NCBI RefSeq assembly: GCF_036417845.1
Contig: NC_089982.1
Location: forward strand, 64,307,684 to 64,371,683
Direction of reading: 5' to 3'
Length of the DNA stretch: 64,000 bases
Source of the DNA: Apteryx mantelli
Taxonomy: Eukaryota; Chordata; Aves; Apterygiformes; Apterygidae
The translations under genes and the position numbers were made by a program. Numbering within the stretch: the first letter of the stretch is position 1; each line of letters begins with the position of its first letter. Shown here piece after piece: positions 40,201 through 53,020 of this stretch. Under the pieces are notes generated by a model. That model worked only from the letters and a program-made list of their open reading frames with translations. It had not been told where the DNA came from and did not search any database.

Positions 40201-42433
40201 AAGTGTTGCCAGGGCACATAAAAGTTCACAGAGGTGCAAAGCCAAAGTAAAGGAGCATCAGGATGAGGAACTATCCGATTTTATTATAGTATTTTTTTCA
40301 CTCAGGCTTGCTGACAATTCTTTTTTTTTCCATTTTGGTTTGATTTTTTTTATGCCTGTATTTCAGGTAAATTCAGAAAAAAAGCTTAGCTTAGCTTAAC
40401 CTGGCAGGTTAACTCAAGTGGAAACTGCCTTGAATCTGCCTTGTCTTTGCCAGAAATAGAAGGTATTGGTTAACTTCAGTAAGAAACACATCTCTTTTCA
40501 TAGTAAAGACAAATTATGGTCATAATGTTAGAAATATTATCTCATCAGCATGTAACAATACTGGTTTTAAGTTGAATATATTATTGAGGTGTATATACTT
40601 TCTATAAAGAATAAGTAACAACAAAAACATTATTTCATTTGCAAGGTCTGCATTCTCACAGTGCAAGTTAATGGTCTTGTTTCATTTCTTACCAAACATT
40701 ACATTACAAAATTATGCATCTTTTTTCTTAATTAGGATTCCTATCTGATAAAATATACAGTAATTATGGATATTAAACTGTTAAACTGTATTCCTGAGAT
40801 TCCTGAGACAGTGTTTGGTTACTGTAATGCAGGAGAACTGTTTTTTCTTTTTTATTTGTGTTCTATCCATTGTCTGGAAAAAGAAAAATTATGTTTTAAG
40901 ACACAGATTTATCTGACTTTAAATAGAATAAATTCATACGTGTTCTTGATCATAACACACTTAGCATTTGTTAAAATAAAAGTCCCTAAGCTTTTAAGAA
41001 AAGAAACTTTGCAAAAGCCAGCCATTTACAGAAGTGATATGATAAGCCTCTCCTATGTCTAATCATTACTGCTCTGAACCTTTTTACTTACTAGTTTTCC
41101 TTCCTGTTTGAGCCTTTTGGATTTGCTATTATAGTATATGTTAGTACAGTTAATTCTGTTTAGTCATCTATCAGTGAAAAGTCTTTTTTATTAATAACAT
41201 TTTATATATTTTAGCCTAATGGATTCCTGAAAGAAAGGTCACTTTAAGTGTACAGAATGATCTTTCAATTTTACCATAAAGATTTCATTCTGCTTGCTAC
41301 ATCTAGTTTATGTTCTAAAAAAAGGCTAAATAATGTCAGCATTCTACTGACAGATTAAACTCTTAGCCAAACTTCCTGGGATTAGAAGGAGTGAAATGAT
41401 AAATGATACCCTAAAACTACAAATTACTACACAGAACTCAAAAGAATGATTTTTTATATATATAAAGATGTAAAAATTCTTACACTTTGCATTTTTCCTT
41501 TGAATCAAAAACTACTTAAAAATGAGAGTGAAGAAACTTCAAATAATCAACTCCAGCTGCTTCTTAGACATAAGCTCTACAAATCTTCTGTGGACATACT
41601 TTACAGGTCTGTACATTCTGTGCTTGAGTATCTCTCGTATATGGAATTTTGAAAAGCAATGACAGATGATAAATTCATTGTAAAATAGTAGGATTTCTGA
41701 GCTACTCAATAGAGTAGGGCCTCATTTCTTTCTTCCAGCATACACACATACTCAGTCTGAACTTTTGCAGAAGAATGTACAATGGGTTTTGTCTTCATCC
41801 TCTTAAAACTTTGATTGTTTTGCATAATGTCATGCTCTACACAAACCAACCTAATAAAACTTACCACTTCTTGATTTCAGTGGGGGTTTTTTTAGCCATC
41901 CTTTCTAGTTTACAATCTTCTTTCTGACTCAGAGGGAGCTCCTCAATGTCTGTCCTCAATGTATTACATTTCACTTCAAAATAAACTTAATTCTAGCCTT
42001 GGTATAGAACTGATATTTTCTGGTAAAACTGTTCCTTATAAATTTATTTATTCTTAATAGTGTGTATGAAAATGCAGTTTTAGTCTAGTTTCTGTATATA
42101 TTCTGCATCATCTAGTAGTTAGCATCAACCTGGTGAAGACTTTGAGGCTGCTAAGGAACAGTCATGTTCTCACTGTACCAAGTCTTAATTATAAGGATGC
42201 ACAACAGCAGAAATTTTGATACCTGTATAACTTAATAGGGTCCTAGAAATTTAGATGCTTTCTAGGACTAGTGAAGGTTTTGTTTAACTAAACTTTGGAT
42301 ATAGACTCCAAAACTTTTTTTATCACAAGATTTCAAGTAAGGACTTTAATGAAAAGAACCTATAAACTTTGTCTGGCCCTTAGATCACAGATTTTCATTG
42401 GTTTACAATGTGTGGTAATATTACTACCTGCAG

Positions 42434-43200
42434 GACAATAGGAAAATTCAGGTTGGAAGAGATCTCAGAAAGTTTGTAGTTCAACCTCCTGCTCAAAGCA
42501 GGGCCAACTATGAGATCAGACCAGGTTGTTCAGGGATTGATCCAGTTGGGTCTTGGAAACCTCCAAGGATGGAGACTGCTCAACCTCTCTTGGCAGCCTG
42601 TTCCAGTGCCTGACTGTCCTCTTTGGGAAAAAAGTTTATCTTGTTTCAACTTAGGCTCATTGCCCCTTCTCCTCTTACAATGCACCGCTGTGAGCAGCCT
42701 GGCTCTGTCATCTTGATGACTTCCTCATCATCAGTGGGGCTGCTCTCAGGTCCTCCTGAAGCCATCTCTTCTCCAGGCTGAACAAGCCCAGCTCCCACAG
42801 CCTCTCCTCACAGGGCAAATGCTCCAGCTCCACAATTAGCTTGGGGGCCCTTCACTGAACTTGCTCCAGTTTATTGTTACCTGTGTTGAACTGGAGGATC
42901 CAAACCTGGACACAGGACTCTAGATGGGGTCTCGCAACTGTGGAGGAAAGGGCATACTCACTCCCCTTGACCTCCTGGCCCTGCTCCTGTTAGTGCAGCC
43001 CAGGAGGTTCCCGGCCTTCCTTGTTGCCAGGGCACACTGCTGGCTCATGTCCAGCTTGCCCTCCACCAGCACCCCTGGAGCCTCCTCAGCAGAGCTGCTC
43101 CCCAGCCAGTCAGGCCCCAGCCTGTGTCGTTCCAGGAGGTTCTTCCTTCCCAGGTGCTGGTCTTGCCCTTTGTCCTGGTTGAATTTCATGAACAAAGGTA
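42434..43200 (-). mobile_element. CR1 LINE, minus strand, 5'-truncated
   Basis: Read on the minus strand this is the 3' part of a CR1 retrotransposon. The plus strand shows its characteristic features in reverse order: GGTTGGAAGAGATCTCAGA near the 3' end, the GCTGAACAAGCCCAGCTCCC block at about 42778, and a block at about 42890-42930 meaning 'lesser-known facts of the first CR1 amplification' in composition only. It ends near 43200 at a sequence like the CR1 GTTGAATTTCATGA motif, where the copy is 5'-truncated as is usual for LINEs. GC-rich compared with its flanks, moderately diverged, not coding. The terminal 3' octamer repeat is lost or mutated (ACAATAGGAAAATTC). Confidence 0.88.
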
Positions 43201-46200
43201 TCCACATTTTGCCTTAGACTTCCAGATTATTTAGTGCTTTTTTTTTAGTTTATGGTCCTTTTGTGGGTCTGTTTATGAGAAATCCTTGTAATAATATGCA
43301 CAGCAGGATTCAGATAGGAAAATGATTCCAGTATCTCTGAGTAACACCCTTTAACAAATGAGCCCTGATGAGAGGTAAGCCTTATCAGCTTAGTAGCATG
43401 GCTTTCCTAAAACAACTACACAACTTCTGGACCCAAAACAGTAACTGTGCTCTGTGCAATATATAAATATTTTCCATCTTAGTGTCATTCACTCAGTAAG
43501 CCTTTCCACTGCTCTTACAGTGTTTTCTCTTTGCGTCTGAAAAGGCTATCTTGCCCCAAAAGGAAAACATGCATTTGTATTTTCTTTATGAACTATACTG
43601 GATGAAAGCCAAAGTTTTTCAATATCAATACTCTGAATGACAGTAATTAAGGTTGAGGAAAAGTGTATTAGTAAATTAAAAGCACAGAATGCTAATGAAT
43701 AAACAAAGGAAGCAAGTGGAGATAGAAAGCTGAGAGAGTAAAACAGCAAAACCTGTAGTTTTCATGCTTCATGATTCAGATCAAAATTAAGGAATAAGCC
43801 TTACTCTTCTATACTGCAACTCCTCATTTACACATTCATGTTGTTATCTAACAAAAGCTGTTCTTTTCTATTTTAATAGTACTGTAGTAGCACTGCCCTT
43901 ATGAATGCATAGAAGTCATTCCTAGCTGGCCTCTTAGTTGCTTATATTTAAGTGACTTTTAGGTAATCACATTGAATCTCCTAAATATTTAAAAGTAACT
44001 GAAGCAAATCACTAATAAGCAAACTCTTTGGATTTGTTACCCTGAGGAATGAGTTTTTGTTGCTAATTGTGGAACTTAATGGCTCTGGGTTCTTTTTGCC
44101 TTTTTTTAATATTCACATTTAAACATATATTAAATATACATATACACACACATATATAGTGTGCGTGTATATATATATATATAAATGTCTGTCTCTATAT
44201 AATAACATATTTTTATAGTTATCCTTTTTCAGACTTAAAAAAATCTTTAAAATATTTTAAAAATTGCTTCTGGTTGTCACTAATAAAAGATTTATCCTGA
44301 AAGAGACAGACCTATGTATGAATGTAAGTGTGTATGTATGCATATAATTATTTATTTATGGGGAAAAGTGGTTAAAATAGACATCAATATAACCAAATAT
44401 TTGAAATTGGAATGAGAATAATAAATAAGAAGTAGAGAACAATTTCTGTGTTGCACCTCCTGAGAGATGCATTAGAGAACTATCAGCTTAAGGGAAAAAT
44501 TTATCCTTATCCCTAACTGGAATGCAACTCCCAATTCCCTTTTACTTGTACGTAGATGAACATATTGATAAATTTGTACCTATCTTAATAGAAAAGTTCA
44601 GTACTATCATCAGTTTATTGTATGCATATATGTATACAGATATACGCACAGGCATACTTATATGTGAGTGTGTATATGCATGTGCATATATTGCATGGTA
44701 CCTGTTTATTAACTAGAACAGAAATAGCTTACTTTGAATGACAAAAGAATATAAAATAAATAAAAAAGCCTTCCCCTAAGAAAATAAATACTTTTTGCGA
44801 CTATTCAATTTTAATATCAGGAACCATATATCAAGCTATGACTTCATGCTGGATTCCTGCACAACTACATGAAACTATATGTGTCCTGCACAGTTACATG
44901 GATGGCTATGTAGCACTTCAATTCTGTCAGCTTTTTTCCTGAGAACAAAGAATTTTTTTAGTTTTTAAACTCAGTTGATGTCTTTATATATAAAATGTTA
45001 AAAGAAATACAGTAATAATAATAATTTAATGGCTAGAATAAACACAGATGTTGTTCACTAATGAGAAAAGGCTAGATTGGGTTCTCTGCACTTTTTTAGC
45101 CATATTTTATTTCTTAGTATTTGTGACAGGTATGTATTTTTAACATTTTTGGGGGTAAGTGACATTTTTCTTCTGCAGTCTTACTAGTTTATAAACCAAT
45201 AATATCTTAACAAGATAAAGAAACCCTATCTTAAATCGTGTGGAGAGAGTGCTAAAGGGATACAATCATTACAGAGAAGATTTACTAACACAAGAGGGAC
45301 CTACTGAAGTCAAGGAAATGATTCCTTTTTAATTATTAATGAAATGGAAGCAGACAAATGAAATTAATTTTAAATATTTTATGGGATCAGGCAGCATCAT
45401 GACCTTGTGGTCACATTTTCTAAAATTATTTGTGAAAAAAATGGAAGCTTTTTGTTCCAATCACACAGATTGTGATTATTTTTAAAGCAGCATTTTTCTT
45501 TCTTAAGTCAGATTTTTGTATTTTCTGTAGCTTGTGCTTTGCAGTGAACCTTGCTACTAAATTTGGCTTTAGGCCAGAAAGCATAGCTTATTGTGTTCCA
45601 TAGCAATATCTTCCTATGGTGTTCTTGTGAATTGCCAGCTCAGGCTGCTAACTAGAGTCCTTGATTTCCACTGCTTTCTGTGATGTGATATATTGCAGCT
45701 TAGCAATATACACAATTTAGAAAACATACACATCACCAATAAAATGCCATTTGTTAGGATTAGTTAATTGCATATTAAGTTATTTGACAGACCAATAAAT
45801 TTACTCTTCATTTAATCTATTATCACATCTTGCTTAAATACGTAAAATATAAACATGCATATACATGTAATATATGTACATATTTCTCTCTATATAAATA
45901 TACATTTAAGACAAAACAAAATGAAACAAAAATGCTAGATGTTACAAAAAATGTAAAACTAAATGTAATATTATCTAAAAATTTTATTTAAAACATTTCT
46001 AGATTTTTATTGCTGAAAGTCAGCCTTGCTAGGTCATCTTTGAGTTCTCAGTGTTTACTTTGCCTCCAGAGTAATTTTAGATTTTCCCTCTGTACGTCGC
46101 GTATTTCTGAATTTTTGGCTATCACAAAGTTTCCAGGTCTACTGTTTGCTCTACCTTACTGACCAGTCAACAAACCTTACTTATTGTATATCTATCAATG

Positions 46201-46766
46201 TCTAGTGCTGGCTATCTAATTCAGAGGAAACTAATGGGCTTTCTGTTTTCAGTCTTTATGGCAGGTACCACAGACAGGATGAAGCAAATGCAGTAGTCAT
46301 CTCATATTAAATAAACCATAAATAATTCATGTTCTATAAGTGAATCTGCAAATGCCCCAAATTTTGAAACTTAGGCATATGATATTTGGAGTTAATATGC
46401 TTAGTTATAAATATTGTCACAAATTATGTAAAGGCCAAGTTTTAAAACTAAATCTGCCTATTTTCTTGCAGCTTTGTATAAATTATTTCTGTAAATTTAA
46501 CCAATTTAATTACAGTTCCCACAGACAGCTTTTTTTCTCCTTATCCATATGTGAAAGTTATTTATTTCTTAGAGTGTTCAAATTTTTACATATTTCTATA
46601 TGCATTTACAACTGACAGGAAGGTCAAATAAGTGTGTTTTGAAATGAAAATGTCAAGTAGCCATGTCTGAAGCTGTCTGGTGATTCTGTGGGATGTAATT
46701 GTACTACGCCCACATTGGTCAGACAGCACACTTTACCCCTTTCCACACAAGTCTTACCTATCTTCT
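43201..46766. other. AT-rich noncoding sequence with TA/CA microsatellites
   Basis: No gene is visible. Alternating TA, CA and TATG tracts are frequent from 44120 to 44710 and around 45840-45905. Confidence 0.55.
44123..44184. repeat. Compound TA/CA microsatellite
   Basis: TATATTAAATATACATATACACACACATATATA-type sequence followed by GTGCG and a perfect TA run at about 44168-44183. Confidence 0.85.
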
Positions 46767-47224
46767 TGTTGCAGTTTAAGATCAAATGAAAGCGTGGAAA
46801 CTGAATCGGCTCGAATTACCAAAACACTTTAATCACAGATACATGCAATTTTATGAATTGCATGACTTCACTGTTCCACGGGAGAGTGTATGTGGTGCAG
46901 GAGAGAAGTTGGGGGGTAACGTAGCAGTTGCAGCCATGCGGTGCATAGTCCTAGGGCCGGGCTGGGGTGTCCAGGCGGTTTCTCCCCATTCTTGCTTGCT
47001 CTTTCATGTGCCTGAAATCTCTCCATACTCTCTTTTTTCTCTCTGTTCATCAGTAACCCTGGACACCACCAGTTTTAGTACTAAGTAGAGAATACCCAAT
47101 TCCTGACAGGCCTCTTCAGTTTCCCATAGCGCTTGGCAGTGGTCGTGGCTGGTGCTCACAGGCTGCCTCTCTGGAGGTTCTCCACACCTTTGCAACTCTC
47201 ACAGTGATTCACGGGTTGTTTACA
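46767..47224 (-). mobile_element. Probable solo LTR of an endogenous retrovirus, minus strand
   Basis: On the minus strand the segment starts TGTAAACA (ending at plus position 47224) and ends CTGCAACA (plus position 46767), which is the TG...CA form of an LTR. A variant polyadenylation signal ATTAAA lies at plus 46828-46833, with a TATA-like ATAAAAT about 20 bases before it and a T/G-rich region after it. Composition is richer in G and C than the flanks. No retroviral genes adjoin it. I found no matching target-site duplication and cannot assign a family, so both the identity and the ends are tentative. The open frames of 60-100 codons in it are shadows. Confidence 0.42.
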
Positions 47225-47920
47225 CTTAAAGTACTTTTCTATCCTGGTAACTAAGCTACTCCCTTATCCAATAGGGCAAGCTAAACTTCATATGCTACAG
47301 TTATCAATGAGGCCCAACCCAGCTGCCACGCTTATTCATTCATTCAACCTCTTCATTCTGCCTGAGGTGCAATCCTCTTTCCAAAGTTTCATGATTGTGC
47401 ATCCATATCACTGAATGCCTGACACAAGAAGTAAGAGGCCTTCAGGAGCACATTGCACTCAGCAGATGCATATACAAAGTTAGTGTTATGATCCACATCT
47501 TATACACAAGAAAGAGAGAAATGAAGGGAACTTTAGGGAACTGAAGTGAAATTTCTGATCACTGGCTATTAAAAATTATCTGTAGTATTTTTAAAAATCT
47601 ATAAAGACAACCTGAAAATTTAACAGTTTGAGTTTGATACAGCTGAAGCTTCAGAAATATGTGGAACCTGGACATCTCTTAGCTGCTCATCTGAGGAACA
47701 CAGATTTCATTGTGCCCATCCATCCTGGCCTATGAGAATAAAATTCAGGCATAACAAATAAAACACCACAAATGTGCCATACCGGGGACCAAAAAAAAAA
47801 TGCATGTATATTCTAGGTATATTTATACTGCATTGTATAAACATAGGCATATATAAACATATATATGTACAATTATAGACTGATGTGTTTACATGCATAT
47901 ATATATATGTGTACATACCT

Positions 47921-47960
47921 GTGTGTGTGTGTGTGTGCGTGTGTGTGTGTGTGTGTGTGT
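47921..47960. repeat. (GT)20 microsatellite with one interruption
   Basis: Twenty GT dinucleotides, interrupted by one C at 47938, are preceded by about 70 bases of TATA/CATA-rich sequence. It produces a run of His-Thr or Cys-Val in overlapping open frames, which are not genes. Confidence 0.95.
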
Positions 47961-50023
47961 ATAAATATTCTAGTACTTCAAAACAGTTTATCAAGCAGCC
48001 ACGAGTTTTTCTGTTTCTAATCAACTGGTATTCACCCCCCCCAAAGATGGAAAAAAATAATGAAACATCTTTCTATTTTCTAGCTGGCTGTAGTTTAATC
48101 TGAAGGGGGGACTGACAAGGAGTAGAATGTACATACTGATGTTCATGGTCTTAACTGCCCAGACAAATCATCTCTTTGCTTTGTTTGCAGAATGAGGATG
48201 GGAGAGGCTGCTCAGACTCCAAGCTGCAATTTCAATCTTTCAGAATGCATTTTTGAATTTGTACCTCTGCCTATACACAGCTTTATCTCAGGCATTGGAC
48301 CATGTAAGTAATCATTTATACCCAGTGCTTCAAAGATACAACTATTCCACTGTTCCTTACTTTTTTTTACTGTGCATGCAAAAAGCAAGCACTGAGAACA
48401 GAGCCGCCCTGAACATGTATTGTGAGGTACACTGTAGATCTTAATCCTGAATTTATAAAACATAACACTCTAAAGAAACCATTGTGCGTGTGGCAGTGTC
48501 CAGGATAATGCTGTCAGCTACATTCTAGAATTAGTCCAGTGGTAAGAGGCAGAATAAGATAATCATGTGCTCTCCTTTTTAATTATACTAACTTACAACA
48601 AACTGAAGCAAGTATACAATTTTGAAAACTGTATTTTGTATTATGTCATGTAAGTAGTTATTATTTAGTAGCGCCTCACCACAATCTCAAGACAACTGGC
48701 AAAAAATATTTCTAAGAGCTCTAAGAGCTGAAAAAGCTTTGGTCCAATTAAAGCACTCTTACAGTTCAATGCCTAGACTCTCCTAGTACACAGCTGAAGC
48801 CCTGAACAGACTTTTGAAAGCACAGAGGACTGCTACCTTACAGCAGCTGCAAACCACACCAGAAGTGCAACCAATTCAAATGACAGATCTGATTCCTAAT
48901 TCTGATTCTAACAGAAATACTAAAATACAGATCTACTTTCCACCTGTACACACTGACTTTATACTAAAATAAAAGTTTCCCCAGAGCTATTCATTTAATG
49001 TATTTTATGAGTGAAAACAAGAAAATGATTTGTCTTTAAATTTCAAAATGTCTTCCAATTTAGGTCAGTTTTTCACCCTTTTTGAGAGGGAGAAAAAGAA
49101 TTAACATAGGATATGTTAATTTAAAAATAGTCGACCACGGGAAAGCTTCAAGGAGAGCAGGCAGTCAGGACAGAGCTGAAGATTATCTGGTTATATAGAG
49201 GAAAAGGCATCATTGTAAAGACTTTTTAGTTATCTATCTGTTTGGGGAGGGAGGTATTCATTTGGCATTATTCTGTTTGAATAGATGTCAATATGTCTTA
49301 GTTCATAATCTCTATTTTTCTAATTCCACTTGTTGTTGATTTTAAAATAATTTTAAGTCATCTGCTTAAATAGTGCTTTCAAATATGACTCTGATTCAAA
49401 TCCTTGAAGCAAATGGGAAGGTTCCATTGATTTCAACCATCTTTGGACCAGACCTTATCTGAAAAATCAATCAAAATATGATTTTCAAAGGATAAAGGGT
49501 TGTAGTGTAGTCTTTGAGGACATTACTGAAACATCTTGAAAACAACCCCAAATTCAATTAAACTTTTGATTTTGACCTTAGCTTCCTATACTGCTTTTCC
49601 CCTAGTAACCAGATCTGTTGTCTCTCCTTAATGCATGCATTTTTTGTATACCACATATGCATGTGAACAAATATATTCATGCATTCTCAGATTAAAAAAC
49701 AAACAAACAGAAACTCTATGTTGCTACATGGTTAATATTGAGAATACATACCAGAATTTAGGATAAAATATGCCATAGCACTGTTTCAATGACTATTATA
49801 AATCCATAGAACTCAGAGTTGGTGTACTTTTAAAATCAGTAAAAGTATGCTACTTTCTGGACTTGCATGGTTAATACAAACAAATATATTGCACTTCGCA
49901 GTGAAGCCAGGCAATAACCATGCAATTATGATTAGTACGTAATAGTTTGTCTGGATTAAATGTAGCTATTTTTCAAATTCTCTTTGTGTCACTGCAAAGA
50001 TCAGTCCCTATCATCAGTCTTCC

Positions 50024-50039
50024 AAAAAAAAAAAAAAAA
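50024..50039 (+). repeat. A16 homopolymer
   Basis: Sixteen consecutive A. No retroposed sequence is recognised directly upstream. Confidence 0.9.
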
Positions 50040-50439
50040 GAATTTCTCTCACTTGGAAAGGTGTTGAGTCTTGAGATCGACTAGTTTAATCTACTAACAG
50101 AAAAGACAGAACCAAGAATTTTCATTCTTTAGGCAGACAGTAGGGAACTAGTACAGTCTTGTGCTCCTGTTCTGTTGTATTTTTCACATCTACCATAAGT
50201 TATTGAAAATGTCACCTCCATGAGAGTGTGATGCTGTATAAAGGCCTCCACATTTTCAGGAGTTACTTTCAAAATATCATATAAAATGGGTATTTTGCTC
50301 TGATATTTAATATAGGTGTACTCTAACCTGATGCTGTCCTAGCATTTCATATGCCCATTTTTGATACTTTACTGTAACAGGGATTTTATTTAAATAAGTA
50401 GCATTAAGTGTTTATAAAAAGTGTATTAGAATGCATATG

Positions 50440-50470
50440 TGTATATATATATATATATACACACACATAC
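50440..50470. repeat. (TA)n(CA)n microsatellite
   Basis: About nine TA dinucleotides run into an ACACACA tract. Confidence 0.9.
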
Positions 50471-52395
50471 AAACCTATGTATGTGAGCACATACATTCAC
50501 ACATCTGAAAATAGACTGCTCTTTTGTATCTGAGCAATATTTTCACCCATACTTAATGTGGAATATGCAGTACCTCCCATTAGATAATACATTTCAAATT
50601 AAATGAAGCAGAATAATCTCATGATAACATCAACATTAGTTCTGATAATTACAAATAAAAAAACCCCCACACATACACACACAACTTGTTTTATAGTATT
50701 GACACACAACTTACAGTATTGTTGCCTGTTTTTAGTCATTGATGTCCTTCACTTTTTCCTACAAAGACTACAATACAACACTGTGCATGAATGGTTCATC
50801 CACTGATATGAATTTGATTTCAGTCTGTTATGGGCACATGACTGCATTTCCATTATGAATTTCAGGTATTAGAGCATCTGGAACTTAAAGCAGCTTTATG
50901 CCAACTGCAGAACAGAAAATGCATAGTAGTATTAGCAGGCATGCAGCATACTGATAATACCCACATCAGTAAAAAACCTGCCACCTAACACATCATCACA
51001 CTTTACTGAACAGCCTTGAACTTGCAAGAGTTAGTTGATACTGAATTAGTACTGTATGTAACCTAGCACAAGGATCCCAGTGTCAGATTTTCAGTATTGT
51101 CAAGACACAGACTCAGGAAGCTGGTGGATAACATTTAGCAGTCTTTTTCTGACAAGAAAACTGATCTGAGATTCTGCTCTGTATTTGACCTCTGCATTAG
51201 CCCTTTTCCATCTGCTATAGAATGCTTTCTGTATATACAAAATCATCATAGATAATCAAATCACTTTTTCAGTCCCTGGTATATAACACATTATTTGAAC
51301 GATGAAATGCATATAAACTTTAAGTAACCTTTCCAAAGCTTCTAAATTGGCATTTTTAATATCACAAATCTGTACCTCCTACTTCTTTTGCCCACTGAGG
51401 AATGTGAAATATTACATGTAATATTTGTTCACTTTAATTACATGTGGAAAACTTTCATTTTAATTTTGACAATGGATTGTGAATTGTGGATGTCCTATGT
51501 TTTAAACTGGATTAGTTATTCAGTCTAAGTTTTCAAAATTCAGCTGATTACCCATGCTTATTTCTCTAGACAATAAGATAGATTTTTTTTTTAAATTTAC
51601 CTCTGATAAAAATTGGTAATTGCTGACCTCGTTTCCTTACTTCAACTAGTCTCTTTCTGACTTGTATGGGAAATGTATTAGCCTGCCACAGATAAAGGAT
51701 TGGAAAGAAGACTACACAGAGATTTTGTAAATCTAGGAAACAATTTTCTTTTTATAAGTTTGTGACAAGTTCAGTTTGACTGTGGAAAATCTGACTCTTT
51801 TGAAATAAAGCAGAGTTTTACTTTTGACCTTAATATGACTAAATTAATATATCCAGAAGTCTGGACTTTCATTCATTCTTGTTTTCGGAGTTGCTCATGC
51901 TACACTACAACTGTTGACTTCTGTTTTTATATAAATAACTTCCAACAAGTAAAACAAACAATAAGGCTGTATGGATTATGTGTTGTAATCTAAATGACAA
52001 TTCTGAAAATGAAATATGTATCCTAGAGAGATTGTTTTGAAGTTTCTTCCTAAAACAAAACTAAAGTTAGCATTCTGGATTTCTAAAGGCTGTGCCTTAA
52101 TTAACATTTTTCTTCCTCCTCCCAGCCCCAAAATAAAAAAAGATTTCTAAAAGCAGACTCCTTAGATACCAAACTTTTCAAAATCACTCTACTAATTCAA
52201 ATGCTTAAATAGTGATTAAGAAGCTACATTAGTTTTAAATATTTATATTGGGAATCCATAGCCAAATCTGGAAGGAACATTATAAACTTTTTTACATATG
52301 TGCAAGTTTATTTTGGCATCTCTTTAACTTCAAATAAACTAATGTTATAAAGTCATTCTTATATAAGAATAAGAAAAAACAAGCTAAGAAACAAG

Positions 52396-52690
52396 CTAAG
52401 AAAGTGCCCTGTGTGGAAGGAGGTTAGGAACTGCCCTGCACCAGTCACAGTCTGTTCCAGCCATCTCTGAAATGGATGAAAACAGCCCATTGTGTGCCAA
52501 AACTTCAACCAGTAAAAGGAGCATGTGGCACCTCTTCTCAGAAATATTTAAAAAAGAGCAGCAGCTCCTGGGAATGGGAGGCACAAAAGGACACACGTGA
52601 GGAGATATGTGAGGACACACAAAAGAAGAAAGATAAATAAGATAAGAAATAAGAATTGAGAACCTAGAATACGTGTCTGATTGAATCACT
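52396..52690 (-). repeat. Interspersed repeat, minus strand, CpG-depleted copy
   Basis: Read on the minus strand, this segment shares a recognisable order of blocks with 56400-56650 on the plus strand: a CTTTTGTG...CTCCTCACGTG block, a GAG(C)TGCTGCT/CAGCTGCTCC block, and the phrase TCAGAGATGGCTGGAAC followed by TGACTGGTGCAGGGC. In the other copy the same phrases carry CpG where this one has TpG or CpA, the expected decay by methylated-C deamination. The family is a known type of moderately repeated avian sequence, probably LTR-derived, but I cannot name it with confidence. Ends are approximate. Confidence 0.5.
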
Positions 52691-52706
52691 GAAGTAATTC
52701 AGAACA

Positions 52707-52732
52707 CAGGCATACCTCAGAGATTATTGCGG
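52707..52732 (+). repeat. Left terminal inverted repeat of Tigger1
   Basis: Begins CAGGCATACCTCAGAGATTA. Its first 13 bases are the reverse complement of the last 13 of the element. The flanking dinucleotide is CA rather than TA. Confidence 0.9.
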
Positions 52733-53020
52733 GTTTGGTTCCAAACCACTGTAATAAAGCAAGTATCTCAATAAAGCGAGTCACACAAATTTTTTGGTTT
52801 CCCAGTGCATATAAAAGTTATGTTTACACTATACTGTAGCCTATTAAGTGTGCAAGAGCATTATGCTTAAAAAAAACAATGTACATACCTTAACTAAAAA
52901 ATAATTTATTGCTAAAAAATGCTAACCGTCATCTGAGCCTTCAGAGAGTCATAATATTTTTGCTGATGGAGGGTCTTGCCTCAATGCTGATGGCTGCTGA
53001 CTGATCAGGGTGGTGGCTGC

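Larger units (their letters stand above)
32204..42433. other. Noncoding sequence with a few less AT-rich islands
   Basis: Mostly AT-rich unique DNA. Less AT-rich islands occur near 32527-32700, 33760-34020, 35340-35600 and 36060-36500. None can be assigned to a known gene. The best exon-like segment is listed separately. Confidence 0.45.
47225..52395. other. AT-rich noncoding sequence, no gene recognised
   Basis: No gene seen. The microsatellites and homopolymers in it are listed separately. Confidence 0.55.

Noticed and set aside
42510..43217. Several 67-97 codon frames on both strands
   Set aside because: They lie within a minus-strand CR1 fragment and do not follow its reverse-transcriptase reading frame; GC-rich composition explains them.
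47707..48103. Frames of 105 and 72 codons with His-Thr or Cys-Val runs
   Set aside because: The runs are translations of the (GT)n microsatellite at 47921-47960.
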